Source of the DNA: Casuarius casuarius
Lineage: Eukaryota; Chordata; Aves; Casuariiformes; Casuariidae
Length of the DNA: 64,000 nt
NCBI GenBank assembly: GCA_003342895.1
Contig: PTFA01000197.1
Coordinates: forward strand, 1,208,156 to 1,272,155
Reading direction: 5' to 3'
Of the stretch, positions 37,575-49,204 are shown one piece after another; position 1 is the first letter of the stretch; every line of letters starts with the position of its first letter. A program made the position numbers and the translations under genes. The notes beneath the pieces were generated by a model. It did no database searches. It was given only the letters and a program-made list of their open reading frames with translations, and was not told where the DNA came from.

Positions 37575-38138
37575 TGCTGAGGCCTTGTTGTTTCCATGGC
37601 AACCGGGCTGGAAATAGCTGCCTGTGACATCAGCACGGTACAGGTAGAGCCGGATCCAGCCGTTTTCCCCTAAATAAGTGAACGCGGTGGGCACAAACAT
37701 TGCTCCCGCGAGCAGCCTATGCAAAATACCTTGACATTGCAATTAACATATGCAAATAGGGCTGGCAACCTGGGGGGGGAGGGTGGTGGTGGGGAAAGCT
37801 GCGCAGCGCTGAAGTCCACAGAGTTCATCCCCTGCGCCGGGGAGAGGAGATTGCCGGGGCCCCTCGCAGGTGCTGGGCCCCCCTCCCTCCCTTCCCACCT
37901 GCCTTTCGGGTGCCGGGCCGCCCTTTGAGGCCTCTCCACCTGCCCAGGTGGGAGCAAAGCCACTTTGGGGAACTTCATTTTCAACCTTTTCTTTTCCTCC
38001 GGCGCCTGGTGGTGCCCCAGCCGCATAAGTTGCGCCTTAAATCAAATTGCTGTCTACGGTATTGCGAACGGGAGGGGAAGGATTTTTAAACAGCTCCGCT
38101 TGGACACCATTTCTTTCTGATGATGGCTAAAAGACCTG
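37575..38138 (+). promoter_or_regulatory. candidate promoter with first exon
   Basis: The block opens with an RFX X-box-like site (TTTCCATGGCAAC, 37591-37603) and a CRE-like TGACATCA (37625-37632). Next come CTAAATAAG, two ATGCAAA/octamer-like words (perfect ATGCAAAT at 37750-37757) and a G-rich tract with quadruplex potential (37772-37794). A GC-rich segment (37800-37930) follows. It ends at a good splice donor, CCTG|GTAGGT, after 38138. Dense, ordered transcription-factor words followed by GC-rich leader and a donor are what an alternative vertebrate promoter looks like. The transcript start is not determinable by eye. Confidence 0.45.
38120..38138 (+). CDS. candidate first coding exon (MMAKRP...)
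   Basis: An in-frame TAA (38087-38089) precedes two adjacent ATGs. The frame reads MMAKRP plus one base and then meets a splice donor, giving phase 1. An upstream stop, a double ATG and a donor fit a 5'-terminal coding exon. I do not recognise the N-terminus. The same phase is shared by candidates ending at 44171, 49341 and 50633. RT-PCR or RNA-seq junctions would be decisive. Confidence 0.3.
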
Positions 38139-41100
38139 GTAGGTTGTTCCTTTTTTTCTTTTTTTTTCTTTGGTGTCTCTTTTGGTTTTGTTTTGTGGAG
38201 GATTTGGTTATGTTTCTCTTTTATCTTTGAGATGCCAGGAATGTAAACTCTGGTCTCTTCTGGTATTGCTGAAGGACAAGTGGGAGGTGTAAATGAATCT
38301 ATGAATGTGCGCGTTTAAACCCTTAATTGAAGGGGTGAACATGGTGAATCTTTAACAAAGGCCCTCTCTACTCAAAATATTAATTACTTGTTGAAGTAAA
38401 TACATGTTAAGCAAAACAAACAACCAGTCTGATTCAGCATGATTATCTGATTATCCTCATAGAGTGGGGAATGGAGGTCCCACCTGAGGCCTCCCTGTCC
38501 TGCACATACGCATTTATTGCATTCATTTGTGGCAGGGACTGTCCCACATGGAAACGTGACTAGACAATGGCAAGGTGAAAGCAAAGAAGAATAAATCTCC
38601 TTTCAGCTGTGGAAGTGAATACCCCTTTGCCAGCAATAAAAAACACTGTTCACATCATCCAGTTCTACGCATGATCAAAACCCAGTAGATGTGATACTTC
38701 TGTGTGTTTTCTGGTGTTTGTGTCCAATTTAGTTTTAACTGTCCCGAATGATTGCATTTCCATCTTTTTCCTGAAAAGATAGACCATATGTCTCACGGTT
38801 GAGATGATTTGTCCTCTCTTTCCCATATTGTACATCTCAGTAACAAGCCTATGTCTTTTCTTTCTTGGTTTCTACTAGACCTGAGCGTAGTCCAAGTAGC
38901 ATTAAACAGTCCCTCTTTTTGCTTATGCCTGTCAGAAATTTGTAGGCAGTTAAGTTCCCATCTCATTTGTTTATGAGAGCTGAGCAAGCTCTCATATTTA
39001 GTCTTTTAGTTTGTAAATTGATTTCTGTTCTGGTAATGTACCTGTTACTCTTCTGCAACCTTCTATTTTCTCATGAGCTTTTTGGGCAGGTTTTGCCCAG
39101 AATTAAAATACCATTTTTCTGGCATGGTTGCAACCAAAACACTTTGAGGCTTGTCTGCTCTAAAGACCCCTAGTGCTGCAGGCGCCTGCAGCAAGTGCAG
39201 CTGTTTGCTTGCAGCCGTGCCCGCCTGTACGCAGAAGCCGCTCCTGTTCCAACTGCCCTCTCCCAGGGCCTGCCCGTCAGTGCATCCCGTGTCTGCTATG
39301 CCTGCAGCATGGCAATGACTTTGAGTAGAAAGCGCTGATGTTTCAGTTGCTCTGACATCGCTGGTGCTCTCAGGAAGGGTCTCATAGTGCCTCTTCTCTT
39401 TCGTCAAAGCAGATGAGCTTGGGATGATATTTTACATTCAGATGTAAATGCTTATCTTTCCTATAGGCATAAAGACTTTCAGTGTTTATAATGAGAAACC
39501 TGACACAGGGCAATGGATGGGGAGTTTTATTAGGTGCTGTGGCTCACTCAGTGTTGTTTGTAGATAGCTGTGCTGCATGGACCTCCTATCATGCTTCACA
39601 GACCAGCAGTGACCTGCAGATCACAGTTCAGGTACTGCCGTTCTCGGGCCTTATCTATACTAGGAAAAGGAAGACCAACGATGCGTAGTTCATCGTCTTA
39701 TTGTAAGGCTAAATGACATTGTGTGTGTGTGTTTTTAAAGAGTTTGTTCCGACTGTGGTGTACTTGTATTGCTGCTGCCAGCAGTGAATTAACTGTCCTG
39801 ATTTTGTCGGTGTAGATGTAGATAAATATATATGGAACTACAGAATATGACTCCTACCTTTATTATGTACTCCTTTTGGAAGCGGCTGCAAACATTAGCA
39901 GCTCTTTTTCCTTCTTTTGATGGGCTACTCTAAATCGTTTATATGGTGACTTCCAAGGAGGTTTTCTCCCCCAAGTACTTGGTCTGTATGTAGTGCCACC
40001 AAGAAGTGAATAGATTAAAATATGAAGATCTCTGCAACCTTGCTGACAGAAGGGAAACCTTGCAATGCATTTCTCACGACTGCCAACCCTAGTTAGCTCT
40101 CCTACCAGTAGTAGTACTGGCAGAGTAGTCGGAGAAAATCTGTGGACTATGAAGTGCAACGGTCAGAAGAGCTGAGCCCCCTACCACCTTGATGGTTGAG
40201 CAGTCCTGAAAACCTGGTCTTTCTTTAGATAGTTTTGTGTGTTAGCTGAGCTCTTGGAAGATGTTTCCCCTACTCAGACTTACTGTGCTCAGATATGGTA
40301 CATTGTGTGAGGTATTAAAATTAGCTCTTCCATCCTAAGCTGCCTACTGCTATTAACACTCGTAGAGTTCCTCAGGGTTTTCTAATGCCTCCTATCTTTT
40401 ATACATCTGTCTTTTAGAGCGTGAAATCTTTCGGCCAAAAATGGACATTGTTTTGTCATATAAGCATATTGCTAGTGCAAGTAAGAATGGCACGGGTGAA
40501 TGTTCACATTTGAGTCTGTCGCAGGAAGGTTCAGTGATAGGCATTCAGGTAATGAGCCACAGGGGGTGGAGTATGGCTAACAGAAAGTAAGCCGAGATGA
40601 CTTTTCGCTCCTTGGCCCCTGTTTTTCTCCCAATTCATGTGGTCCTCACAAAAAGGAGGAGCTGTTACTACTATCAGTTCAATGTGGTGTTCTTGGTCTC
40701 TATAAGTGCTCTGTATAGTACCTGCGGGAGGCATTATGTAGTGTTTGGGAGAGCTAAAGACTGAGAGGATAGGGTTTTATTGTCTTTTGCACTGAGGCTT
40801 GCTTAGGCCCTGAGAGCTCGGTGGCTGCTGTTTCTGGGATGATGTGGCTTACTTCTGCAGTTGGAGTATCATGGGCAGGGGCAGACCAGCTGCTTATGCA
40901 CCCTAAAAATACCACTTTGTTTTTCCTTTGCCGCAAGGAGGATATGCAGGGAACCGGACTGACTGCAGGACTTGAGGAGTGAGAAGGACAGATGGTCTCT
41001 GGGGGACAAACTGCAGAGAAGGAGTCAGTGGCTGGAAGGAGTTAGGCCCTGTTTAAAATGGCTGCTGCCGCATTCAAGGGGCCATTTTAAGTGTCTGTTA

Positions 41101-41984
41101 TCCTACTCTCTCTTAAGGATGTAATTTGAATGAATGTGAAGCCAACAAAAATGTTAGATTCAAGTACAAATCTGTTCTGATTTGGGGATTCATCTGAGTC
41201 CTAACAATGCATAAAATACTGTGAGATGAGAGGTGATATATTGTGGAAATGTAAGATATGAATTTTATATTTATTACTGACTTGGCAGGGTGCTTCTCAC
41301 ATCACCATTCTGGTACAATTTTGATTAGATTTTTATGCTGAGCATCAGAGAAACACTGTTTGTGTGTATGTATTTCTCTCTCCCCTTTGCGCTTTTCTTC
41401 TCTGATAAGGAGTAGTCTGTACTGATGAAAGATACTGGGTTGACAGTCCCTGGGCTGTAACGGTACGGTTTAGGCAATGCCAGTGAAAACTTCCTCTGCC
41501 AGCATGGAGGATGTGTGTTGACGTGGAGCAGGGTGCTGCTGGCAGTAGGAGGACAGGTAAGTTTCTATGTCTTTCCCACTTCCTGACCTCTGAAAGAGTT
41601 CACAGGGTAGTGGTTGTTTCTGTGGTGGTGACATGTTGTGGGGACTTTGTTCGGTGGTCTTGAGGCCATGTGTTGCTCTCATTTGTCACAAGTTGCCGAC
41701 TCGTAACCAATTTTGCTTACTCCCAGCCTGTGCCAGCTCTGAACTAGCACTGTAAGAAGATAAAATTCATCTGTAGTCGAAGGACTGTCTGTTTTTTCAC
41801 AGGTACTTGCTTTCACTAAATGGGTAAGCATCAGGAAAACACCCTACTCCGTAGACTGCCTTACGAAGTTAGGGTTCAGGGACAGTGGAAAATGTGTTGT
41901 GTATACCCATATGTAGTTGTTTATACAACCCTCATCTTTTCTGTAGGGTTCTTTACAAGAATTAATGCATGTATTCTTCCCTGC
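38139..41984. other. non-coding stretch, no gene seen
   Basis: The first 100 bases are T-rich, as expected after a splice donor. A short TG run lies at 39720-39733. No recognisable coding region, RNA gene or intact element was found. Confidence 0.55.
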
Positions 41985-42125
41985 TTTATGTCAAAAGTAG
42001 TAGTGTCCTCATTTTATAGCTGCATAAAGAACTGTATTGTGTAGTTCAAGGTGGAGCAGAAAGTCTGCATCATACCTGGGAGCTGAACCCAGACTTCTGG
42101 ATGCTCCATTCAGCCTCCAATACCC
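41985..42125 (-). mobile_element. MIR SINE remnant
   Basis: The plus strand reads CCTCATTTTATAGCTGCATA, then GTAGTTCAAGGTGGAGCAGA and AAGTCTGCATCATACCTGGG, then AGCTGAACCCAGACTTCTGG and ATGCTCC. This is MIR in reverse ('cccattttacagatgggga...caaggtcacacagcaagtc...gagctgggaattgaacccagg...tcctg'). Core and tRNA-like head are in the expected order. Confidence 0.7.
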
Positions 42126-43519
42126 GAGGAAGATGAGAGAGAAGGAGGAATGAATTTCATACTTATTTAAAGATTTATGTGCTTGTGCTGCATCTGCTTC
42201 CGGAGATGAACCTCTTCAATGTGGCACTTTTCATTAGAATAAGTGTCTTCAGAAGGGGCTTAAAAGGATAAAAATGGGGTAGTAGCTCTCTGCATCTTCA
42301 CCACAAACAACATTACAGTTGTACTGCAGAAATGCATTTAGCTTATGGCATTTGGTGGCACCAAAAGGTTTGACTAAATCTGATATTGGCATAGCAAAAT
42401 GTATGAACAGATGATTGCCAGCAAGTTGATTTACCATGATCAGATTGTAACTTGTCATCTGGGCTGTAGTAAATGACTCTGTGATCCTTCTTCATTGCAA
42501 TAAGAAGTAAAATGTTTGCTTAAACCATCAGGAGGTTGGTTGGTTCAGTGTTACTGTGACTCAGCTGACAAATGGTAACTTGTTAGTCATGGTAACTCGA
42601 TTGCTTACTTTTGTGTTTGCATATCTTGGACTGATTTTGATGGGTAGCTATTGTAAATGGAAGGCTAAGCAAGTGAAAGAAAAAGCTGATGAGATATAAT
42701 CACCCTCCTCATTGGTAGCATAGGTAGGAGCAAATGTGTGTGCAGAGCTACTGGCTGTTGGAGAAAAAAAAGCAGAAACAGGATTTGTCTCTATCTTAAA
42801 GTTGCCGGCCTTCTAAGGTAAATCCATCACCCTTACCAAAGCTGTGAATTCTTCTTATATTTAAAGTTTTAGCAGGAAGTGGACAGGGCTTAAGGTAGTG
42901 TTATATGGGTTAGTAGTTCAGTCCCTGACCTCTGGCAGCTGGAAGACTGGCTCTTAGAAGAAGAGGTGGAGAACTTTTTCCTTGCTGAGAGCCAAGCTGG
43001 CCTTTCAGACACCTGTGTTGGGTCGCACATTACCACATACCTTCACAGTAGTAACCTTCACGTTATCCGATAGTAATGTGTGAAATCACGTGGCTGTGGG
43101 CTGCACAAAATGAAGTTGTGGACTCCACTCTGCCCTTGGGTTACAGGTGTTCAACCCACCTTTGAAAACCTGAAATAATCTGAGTTCAGCACTCGTCTCT
43201 TCAGGAGGAAACACTTCTTGCAGAGTAAAACCACTATGCACTTAAGCTTGTTTATGCAGCAGAGGTAGCGTGCAGCAAGCTGGGGTGTGAGTATACGGCT
43301 CCCTAACTGTTCTGAACTGCTTTGTGTGGGCATTTTTCATATGCAATTAAGGGCTAAGCCGCTCACTTCAGTGAAGGGGAGTAAGAGTGGCTACAGCATG
43401 AATTGGTGCCCAGTAGGCTGTGTGTTCACAGCCTGGGTTGGTGCCTCTTTCCCAGGGTAAACAAACCCTGAGATGATTCTTGGTTTTCAGAGAACAGCTG
43501 GGATAGGAGCCGTGGGAGG
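42126..43519. other. non-coding stretch, no gene seen
   Basis: The sequence is AT-rich and shifts to GC-rich near 43.3 kb, where the CpG island begins. No recognisable gene was found. Confidence 0.55.
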
Positions 43520-43597
43520 TGGCGGGGTGAGGGCTGAGGAGCGGCGTTATTAGCAGAGCCGTGTGCGTGCCGCCCCAGGCAAAGCCGGGAAGCAATC

Positions 43598-43631
43598 GGT
43601 CAGGTTTGCTGTGCGGTCAGGTTTGCTGTGC
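43598..43631 (+). repeat. 17-bp perfect tandem duplication
   Basis: The unit GGTCAGGTTTGCTGTGC is present twice, head to tail, without mismatch. Absence of divergence suggests a recent slippage event or an assembly artefact. Confidence 0.85.
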
Positions 43632-44059
43632 GTCCCGCAGGAGGAGCGGTAACAAATGCGGAAAACGTCTACGAGGAGAAGGGGGTTAATCCCGAACAGC
43701 AGGAGCAAGGTGACCTGACCCCCCCTGAATGCTGCCGGCTGCCTGTCAGGCTCCCAGGACCTCTCCTGTTTTTTGGACAGCCGTCAGCCTTTGCAGAGCC
43801 TGTAGGCAGGTTGCGGATGCCGGGAGGAGATGGGGGGGAGTAAGTGCTTCCCACTGCTGAGCATGGAGCTGGCATCGGAGCAGTCTCACCTCTGCCCCCG
43901 GCAGCTCTGCTCCGCACCTCTCGCTGGCCCTTCTTGGCCACTTTCCACGTCTCCTTGCTCTTGCTTCTGCTTGCCAGCCCCTGCGGCCGGGCGGGCGCCC
44001 CTTCCTCCTGCCTGGGCTGGGCACGAGGAAGCGGGGAGGGCAGAGGGGAGGGCTGGAGG

Positions 44060-44171
44060 ATGACAGGGTCCCTCGGCCTGCTGGCCCGCCTGCGCAGCGA
44101 GAGCGGCCTCCCCCCGCTCCCTGTGTCAGGCGCATGTTTAAGCTTGCGCCAGTCTTCTGGACACCTTCCCG
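44060..44171 (+). CDS. candidate first coding exon in CpG island
   Basis: An ATG with A at -3 opens a frame starting MTGSLGLLARLRSESG. It runs 37 codons plus one base to a perfect GTGAGT donor, giving phase 1. The same frame is open further upstream to an ATG at 43844 that would add a leucine-rich hydrophobic segment. In an unspliced reading it continues to a stop at 44191. GC-rich islands readily give long chance frames, and I recognise no family. Confidence 0.2.
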
Positions 44172-44620
44172 GTGAGTTTTCCAGAGAATGACTACAGATG
44201 AAATGCAATTAGATGCAGATGGACGGGGGGTGGGGGAGGGGCGGGAGATGAGGCGAGTTTGGAAATGGGGGGGGAGGGTAGAGATTAATCGAAAGGCCGT
44301 CAGGCAGGTTGGTGCGCGCGAACGCGCAGAGGCGAGAGGGAGAGACGCGTTCAAGGATCAGAAGTCTCCGCTGGGAGACGCTCGCTAGGCCACAGCCAGG
44401 AACCTTAGGAGGTTTCTCTGCTCTCAGCTGCTGCCGCTACCGCTGCTGTGATTGTCTGAGAGCCAGAGGGAAGCAGCAGGCGTGTCTCAGGAATGATTAA
44501 TCATGTATGGCAGCGCCGAGAAAGACGAACGTGGTGCGCGCGCTGAGACCAACGCCTCCCCGGCCCCTGCGTGCCTCTGGCTCGCTGACAGGAGCCTCTC
44601 CTGCTCCAAGATCCAGCCCT

Positions 44621-45149
44621 GGAGGAGGGCGGGCTGAGGGGGGACCTGCTTTGGCCAGAGCCAAAAGGGCTCCTCATCCATCCCGTCGCCCAGAAGCTCT
44701 GGGGTTTTGAGACTCTAGAAACGTAAATCTCTTAGGTCTGGGGAAGAATGAAAAAAATGTGAGAGCAGGGAGTTGAGCTAGTCCAGGTGGGAGGAGAGGC
44801 AGACCTGACTGAAGGTTTAATTAGCGAGGAGCAGGGAAGAAATAAAAGTGGGTTTGGCAACAGCAGGCTCCGAGCGCTTCCCAGTTGGAGAGGTGGGGAC
44901 AGGGCACAGAGCAGCCCAGATCGCTGCAGATGTCCCTTTGCTTCAGGACTTGTCAGCCTCCTCTCCCTCCAAAGCCCAGCGCTAGCTTAGAAACCTGAGA
45001 TTTAAACATGAATTGGTTTATACTGGGGGGAGGGATTTTGTTTGTCAGTTTGTTTTCAGGTTTTGAGTCTCCAGGCTTTGACTTCTTAAGCTTTTCTTCA
45101 AGGCAGTAAGGACTAGAAACCTGCTTTTCCCGCACCATTTTTGAGGGGT
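44621..45149. other. non-coding stretch, no gene seen
   Basis: GC content falls off from the island into AT-richer DNA. No supported gene was found. Confidence 0.5.
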
Positions 45150-45360
45150 CAGAATGCTGCACAAAGAGAAAAACAGAAGATGAGAATATCAGAAACTTGC
45201 CAAATATCATGAGATGCATGATTAAACCAGAAGTGCTGGCAGGCCTGCAACTTTTAACCAAGTTTCTCAGTTTAATGGCCATTACCTGCAATGGTCTGCA
45301 TGCACATGTTCCCCTCTCAATTTCTCCTGCAAACATCTGAAAAGCTCCCCTTTCCTCCGC
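45150..45360. promoter_or_regulatory. candidate conserved non-coding element
   Basis: The segment contains ATGAGATGCATGATTAAAC, GTTTCTCAGTTTAATGGCC and TGCATGCACATG. It is repeat-free and balanced in composition, with homeodomain/POU-like cores. It also has a minus-strand donor-like site (CAG|GTAATG). It looks like an enhancer, but only alignment to other species could confirm this. Confidence 0.3.
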
Positions 45361-47574
45361 GTCCCACATCCGAGGGTAAGGCAACGTTTTTCTTACTGTC
45401 ACTGTTATTTACGGTGGATGATATCAAAGTGGTCATCCCTTTTTTTTTTCCCCTCAGTCTTTGAAACATCCCTTCTGTGGTTTGTAACAGTTCTTCTCGG
45501 GAGCTTCGTACCAAAAGAGAAGTGTCTGACTTTATTTTCCTGCCTCTTGTTTACATCTGCTTGGCTCTAGATTCGTTGAGAAGTCCTTAGCTGTAATGCT
45601 GTCTCCTGCTTCTTGAGGTGGGATCTCTGAGCTTGTTTTTGTCGGGTGGCTTGGGCATGCTGTGTTGTGTTTGTTCCTGGAAGATTGCTAGAGAATGCTG
45701 TTTATAACCGTTAATTTTCCATGTGCCGCTTCCTTGTGCAGTTCAGAGTGGTGGCCAGAAGCTGGAATGTAACTTTTATTTTTCTTGATATTAAATGTGT
45801 AGCTAAATGTTTCTCTCGCAAAGAGGATAGGAGTAGGACATATGAACTGTTCAGAAGCAGCTCAGGGCTGAAAGAGGTTTCTCAGGACAGAGTTGGGCTC
45901 TGCTGGGAAAACCTGTGTGCTTCAGAGGGAGGTAAAGCCAGAGGCCTACAGATGAAGTTGGAGGTATGTTTGCAGTATTGTTTTGGGCTCCCTGGATTAA
46001 GAAAGCGATGTAGTTTTCCAACCAGAATTGAAATATATTAGTGGCATTAGAATCCGAGAGAGCCAAGAGCTGGAATAAATACTTAATGCTTCTCCCTGAG
46101 AGACCTCTACTCACAGTCAGTAGTCATGGAAAACGGGACAAAACAGACTTGGATTGCTGAGTTAGAGAATAGTGCGCCTTTATTCATTGCTGTTTGGAAG
46201 TGAGGTGTTTTCCTCGCTCCGTGAATTTGGCAAACTTCCTTTGTGGTGTTGGTAGCCCAGGGAGGTGATGTTAAGAAGGTGCTGGAAGCAGCTAGCGTAT
46301 TGTATTAGCTGTGCCGTGCAACGTGCCCTGAAGGGACCACGTAGTCCTAAAAGTTTTGCCCTGTGTTGCTGGTAATATTTCCTGCAACGTGGGCCATCGG
46401 AGGAAGTGGGGATAGGGTTTGGTCTCTTCACCTCCTTCGACTCCAGCCCAGCTGATCTAATTTTGGATGTGTGCAAGGACTTGGGAAAAGTAGTGAGCTC
46501 CTCCACTGAGGCTGCGTTGAGGGACTCTTCTACCTTGCCTGAAGGGACCATCTATCCTTTTTGTACGGGAGGATGGAGAGCGAGTGGCTGGATGGAGAGC
46601 GAGTGGAGGGGAGGGAGGACGTCTGCGTACCTGTGGTCTGTACAGAGTTGCCGTTTCGCTTTGAAGCTCTTCACGAGAACATTTGTTAGAACGGAGAAGA
46701 TTGAAGGGACAGCTCGTCCTCTGTCTTCCCTCTTTCCTCTCTTCAGGGTGGCGACAGAAGCAGGGAGCTTGTGCTGAGGCTTACCTCACGGCGGACATGA
46801 TTTAAGGGAAAGGAAAAAAAATGGGGCCAAGAAGGCATGATTTGCGACCTCGCTCGCTCACCTCACTGATGAGCGGCAAGAGGAGTGTGTTGCCAACTAA
46901 TGGGAACCGCGCTCATGTTTCAACAGGGATATTGGTGTAATGGGGAATAACCGTTCCCCCTTGGGGCTGTTGGACTATTTGGGGGATTATGAAGCCCCTT
47001 TCCAACCATGGGGATCCCAAGTGGGGTGTGGTGAGGAGCAGAGGTGGAAATCGGCCTGGGCACCGGGTCGGAGAGGAGCGCTTTTCTGTCGAGGGGGTTG
47101 GAGGCAGCAGCTGCAAGAGGCAAAACACAGGGGCTGCTTCCTGTTCACGGCAAGCGCCGCTTTGCAGCCCTTTGCCTTCAGGTTGTTTTGCTGGGAAACG
47201 GGGGCCTGACTAAGAGGCTTTGTGCTATCCTCGAGCATACGGAGACGTGGCAGCGGGGTCTCCCGGCCCTTTGGGGGACCGCAGCCTGCCAAAGGGGGAG
47301 CAGCGAGGGGTCCCTCGGGTGCCCTGTCTCTTTTGAAAGATGGCACCTCTGAGGCTGCTGGCCCCCTCCCCCTGCTGGGGGATGCTTTCTGACAATGTAA
47401 TGTGAGCTTTCGAAGATAGCAGAGCCGGGGGCTGGCTGCCAGGCTTCCTTTAATTCCCCCAGCTGGCAAACAGGAGGTCTGTGTCGGTTGCCGGGGCAAT
47501 GGCGGGAAGCTGTGTTAGTTTAATGAAGCATTGGGAAGGCTGCTGTTTATTTCAGGGGAGCGGGGGCTCTCTCA
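45361..47574. other. non-coding stretch, GC rising toward 47 kb
   Basis: A donor-like GAGG|GTAAGG lies at 45374-45380 but no matching exon is convincing. A near-perfect duplication occurs at 46571-46606. Long overlapping frames at 46.9-47.5 kb in all phases are typical of GC-rich non-coding DNA. Confidence 0.5.
46571..46606 (+). repeat. 17-bp duplication with 19-bp period
   Basis: GGATGGAGAGCGAGTGG occurs at 46571-46587 and again at 46590-46606, separated by CT. The copies are identical, so the duplication is probably recent. Confidence 0.85.
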
Positions 47575-47965
47575 ACTGCCAATATGTTCCCCCGAGGCGG
47601 AGGGGTGGCTGCCAGCGGGTTCGCAGGCCGCGGCCGCGTTGTCGCCTTCTCCCCCTCGCTCGCGGCAGCCAGCCCTGCCCCGGGATTTGGAGGTTTGCGC
47701 TGGAAGATCGTGCTCGGCGTCTGCAGCCCGCTCCGCTCCTCAGAACATGTCTGCCTGTGCTCCTGCTCCCCGCCGCAGCTCCCAACACAAAACGCAGGTG
47801 CGTTTGGTCCCTTGCCCCCCCCCCTCGGGTTTTTGTATTCCTTCCCTCAAACTTGCCCTCATCCTAAAGGCCCTCCCCCTTCCTGGAGAGCATCGCCTCT
47901 GTCCCAGCGCTGCGATGGTTTCCACCAAGAGGGTCGGGCTTGGTCCCTGGCACACGCAGAGCACC
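47575..47965 (+). promoter_or_regulatory. CpG island, candidate promoter
   Basis: There are around 18 CpGs in the 150 bp from 47587, including a GCGGCCGC (47630-47637). A donor-like CGCAG|GTGCGT follows at 47797. No TATA box is seen. It is probably one of several promoter islands in this region. Confidence 0.45.
47747..47797 (+). CDS. candidate first coding exon
   Basis: ATG with A at -3 opens MSACAPAPRRSSQHKTQ, exactly 17 codons to the donor, giving phase 0. The phase differs from the other candidates, so it could not share their downstream exon as coding sequence. It may be untranslated leader or chance. Confidence 0.15.
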
Positions 47966-48054
47966 TCCTTCCCTGGCGCTCGGATGCCCCTTTCCTTTCA
48001 CAGCCCGTGTGGGGGACATCAATTACCAGTTAGGGATTTTGAACTTATTCTCTG

Positions 48055-48700
48055 ATTTAGCAAATGAAGACTTGAAGCGTTAATGTCTTCATATTAAAGG
48101 TGACCTACAAAGAAGAGAGAGGACGAGGGGGGGGGAAGGGGGGGGGAAAAGCCTTGTGTTTATGCCCTTTTTCTAGTGTCTTTTTATGATTTAAAAAGGA
48201 CTGAATGTGGGGCTTGGGCTTTTTTATCCCTCTTTGCTTCTCTTCTTCCCAGCATGTTATTTAGAATAAAAAAAGAATTCTAGTCTTATTTAATCTTTTT
48301 TTTTCTTTTTTTTTTGGAAGGGGGTGGGGGGAGGGGGATTCGACAGACAACTTGAGCACTAATAGGCTTATGACATCAGAGGAACTATTCAAATAAAACT
48401 TCATTAACTGATTATTTGAAAAATACCCCTTATTCAGACTTGTTAGGATGGAGGTGGGTTTAAATAGGTGTGAATAAACAAATATTAGTTGGAGAGCTTG
48501 TCTGAAAGTTCAATAAGCCTTGTCTACTTAAGTACAGGCTAAAAAGCCCTCCCAGGCCACAACCCCATGAATTTTCAGGCAGGAAAAAAAAAAAAAGGCT
48601 AAATAAGACTATTCTCCTGAAAGCAGAAAAAAGAAAAAGGAGGCCTTTTCACATGTTAAAGTATATTTTGTAAAGATGTAAAAAGGGACACGTAACTGAT
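48055..48700. promoter_or_regulatory. candidate enhancer, AT-rich and motif-dense
   Basis: An AT-rich block sits between two CpG islands. It contains TTAATGTCTTCATATTAAAG, GCTTATGACATCAGAGG (CRE/AP-1-like), TTCATTAACTGATTATTTG, GGTGTGAATAAACAAATATT (forkhead-like) and TTAAGTACAGG. Two G-rich tracts (48126-48147 and 48317-48338) and an A13 tract (48584-48596) interrupt it. The block has no transposon and no open frame. Such blocks near developmental promoters are often deeply conserved enhancers; conservation is not tested here. Confidence 0.35.
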
Positions 48701-49204
48701 TTTTTTTTCTTCCTCCCACCTCCCCCCATTTTATTTTTTCTGCTGCCCATTTAAAGTGCTGTATAAATACATGCTATCCTGGGTCGTGCTTTCTAAGCTG
48801 GGGTGCGAGAACATCCCCTTGTCCTGCAGGAGCAGCTTTCAGCGCCAGATCTTGCAGGACCTTGTTCTCCCCGTATCCAGCAGCACGTTACCTGCTCGGC
48901 ACCTGCTGGAGCGCCTCTGTCCGGTGCCAAGGCAGCAGCCTCCTCCAGGGCTTTGCCGCTTGCATGTGCCAGACCTGCCTGGTGGAGGAAAATGAGCCTT
49001 TCCCTCAGCAGGAAACCTGCATCAGTCCAAACTCTCCTACCCCCTGTTGCTAGCCGCCCTCTCTGTCCCACGTTCCTCGCTGTACGTGCAAGTCTCGAGC
49101 GCTCTGCATGGCTGGTAATTAAAAACCTTTGAGGGGGATATTATTGAGTTAACAGTAGTTATTTGTCAGGCTGCTGGGGAGGGGGGAGAGTGATCTATCC
49201 CCAG
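48701..49204. other. GC-rich non-coding stretch
   Basis: The sequence is moderately GC-rich without a clear donor or TATA box. Frames on both strands (for example 48793-49071, minus) have no domain. It may belong to the 49.2 kb promoter block. Confidence 0.4.

Larger units (their letters stand above)
43520..44620 (+). promoter_or_regulatory. large CpG island, candidate promoter
   Basis: About 1.1 kb is dense in CpG (around 15 per 160 bp at its left edge). It contains a 17-bp tandem duplication (43598-43631), a perfect splice donor CCCG|GTGAGT after 44171 and a canonical G-quadruplex motif with single-base loops (44225-44245). Near the right edge a palindromic homeodomain-type site TGATTAATCA lies at 44494-44503. 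No TATA box is evident. Size and CpG density are typical of developmental-gene promoters. Confidence 0.5.

Noticed and set aside
43746..44354. 202-codon minus-strand frame in the CpG island
   Set aside because: GC-rich DNA lacks stop codons in several frames at once; composition (Arg/Pro/Ser) is that of translated island sequence.
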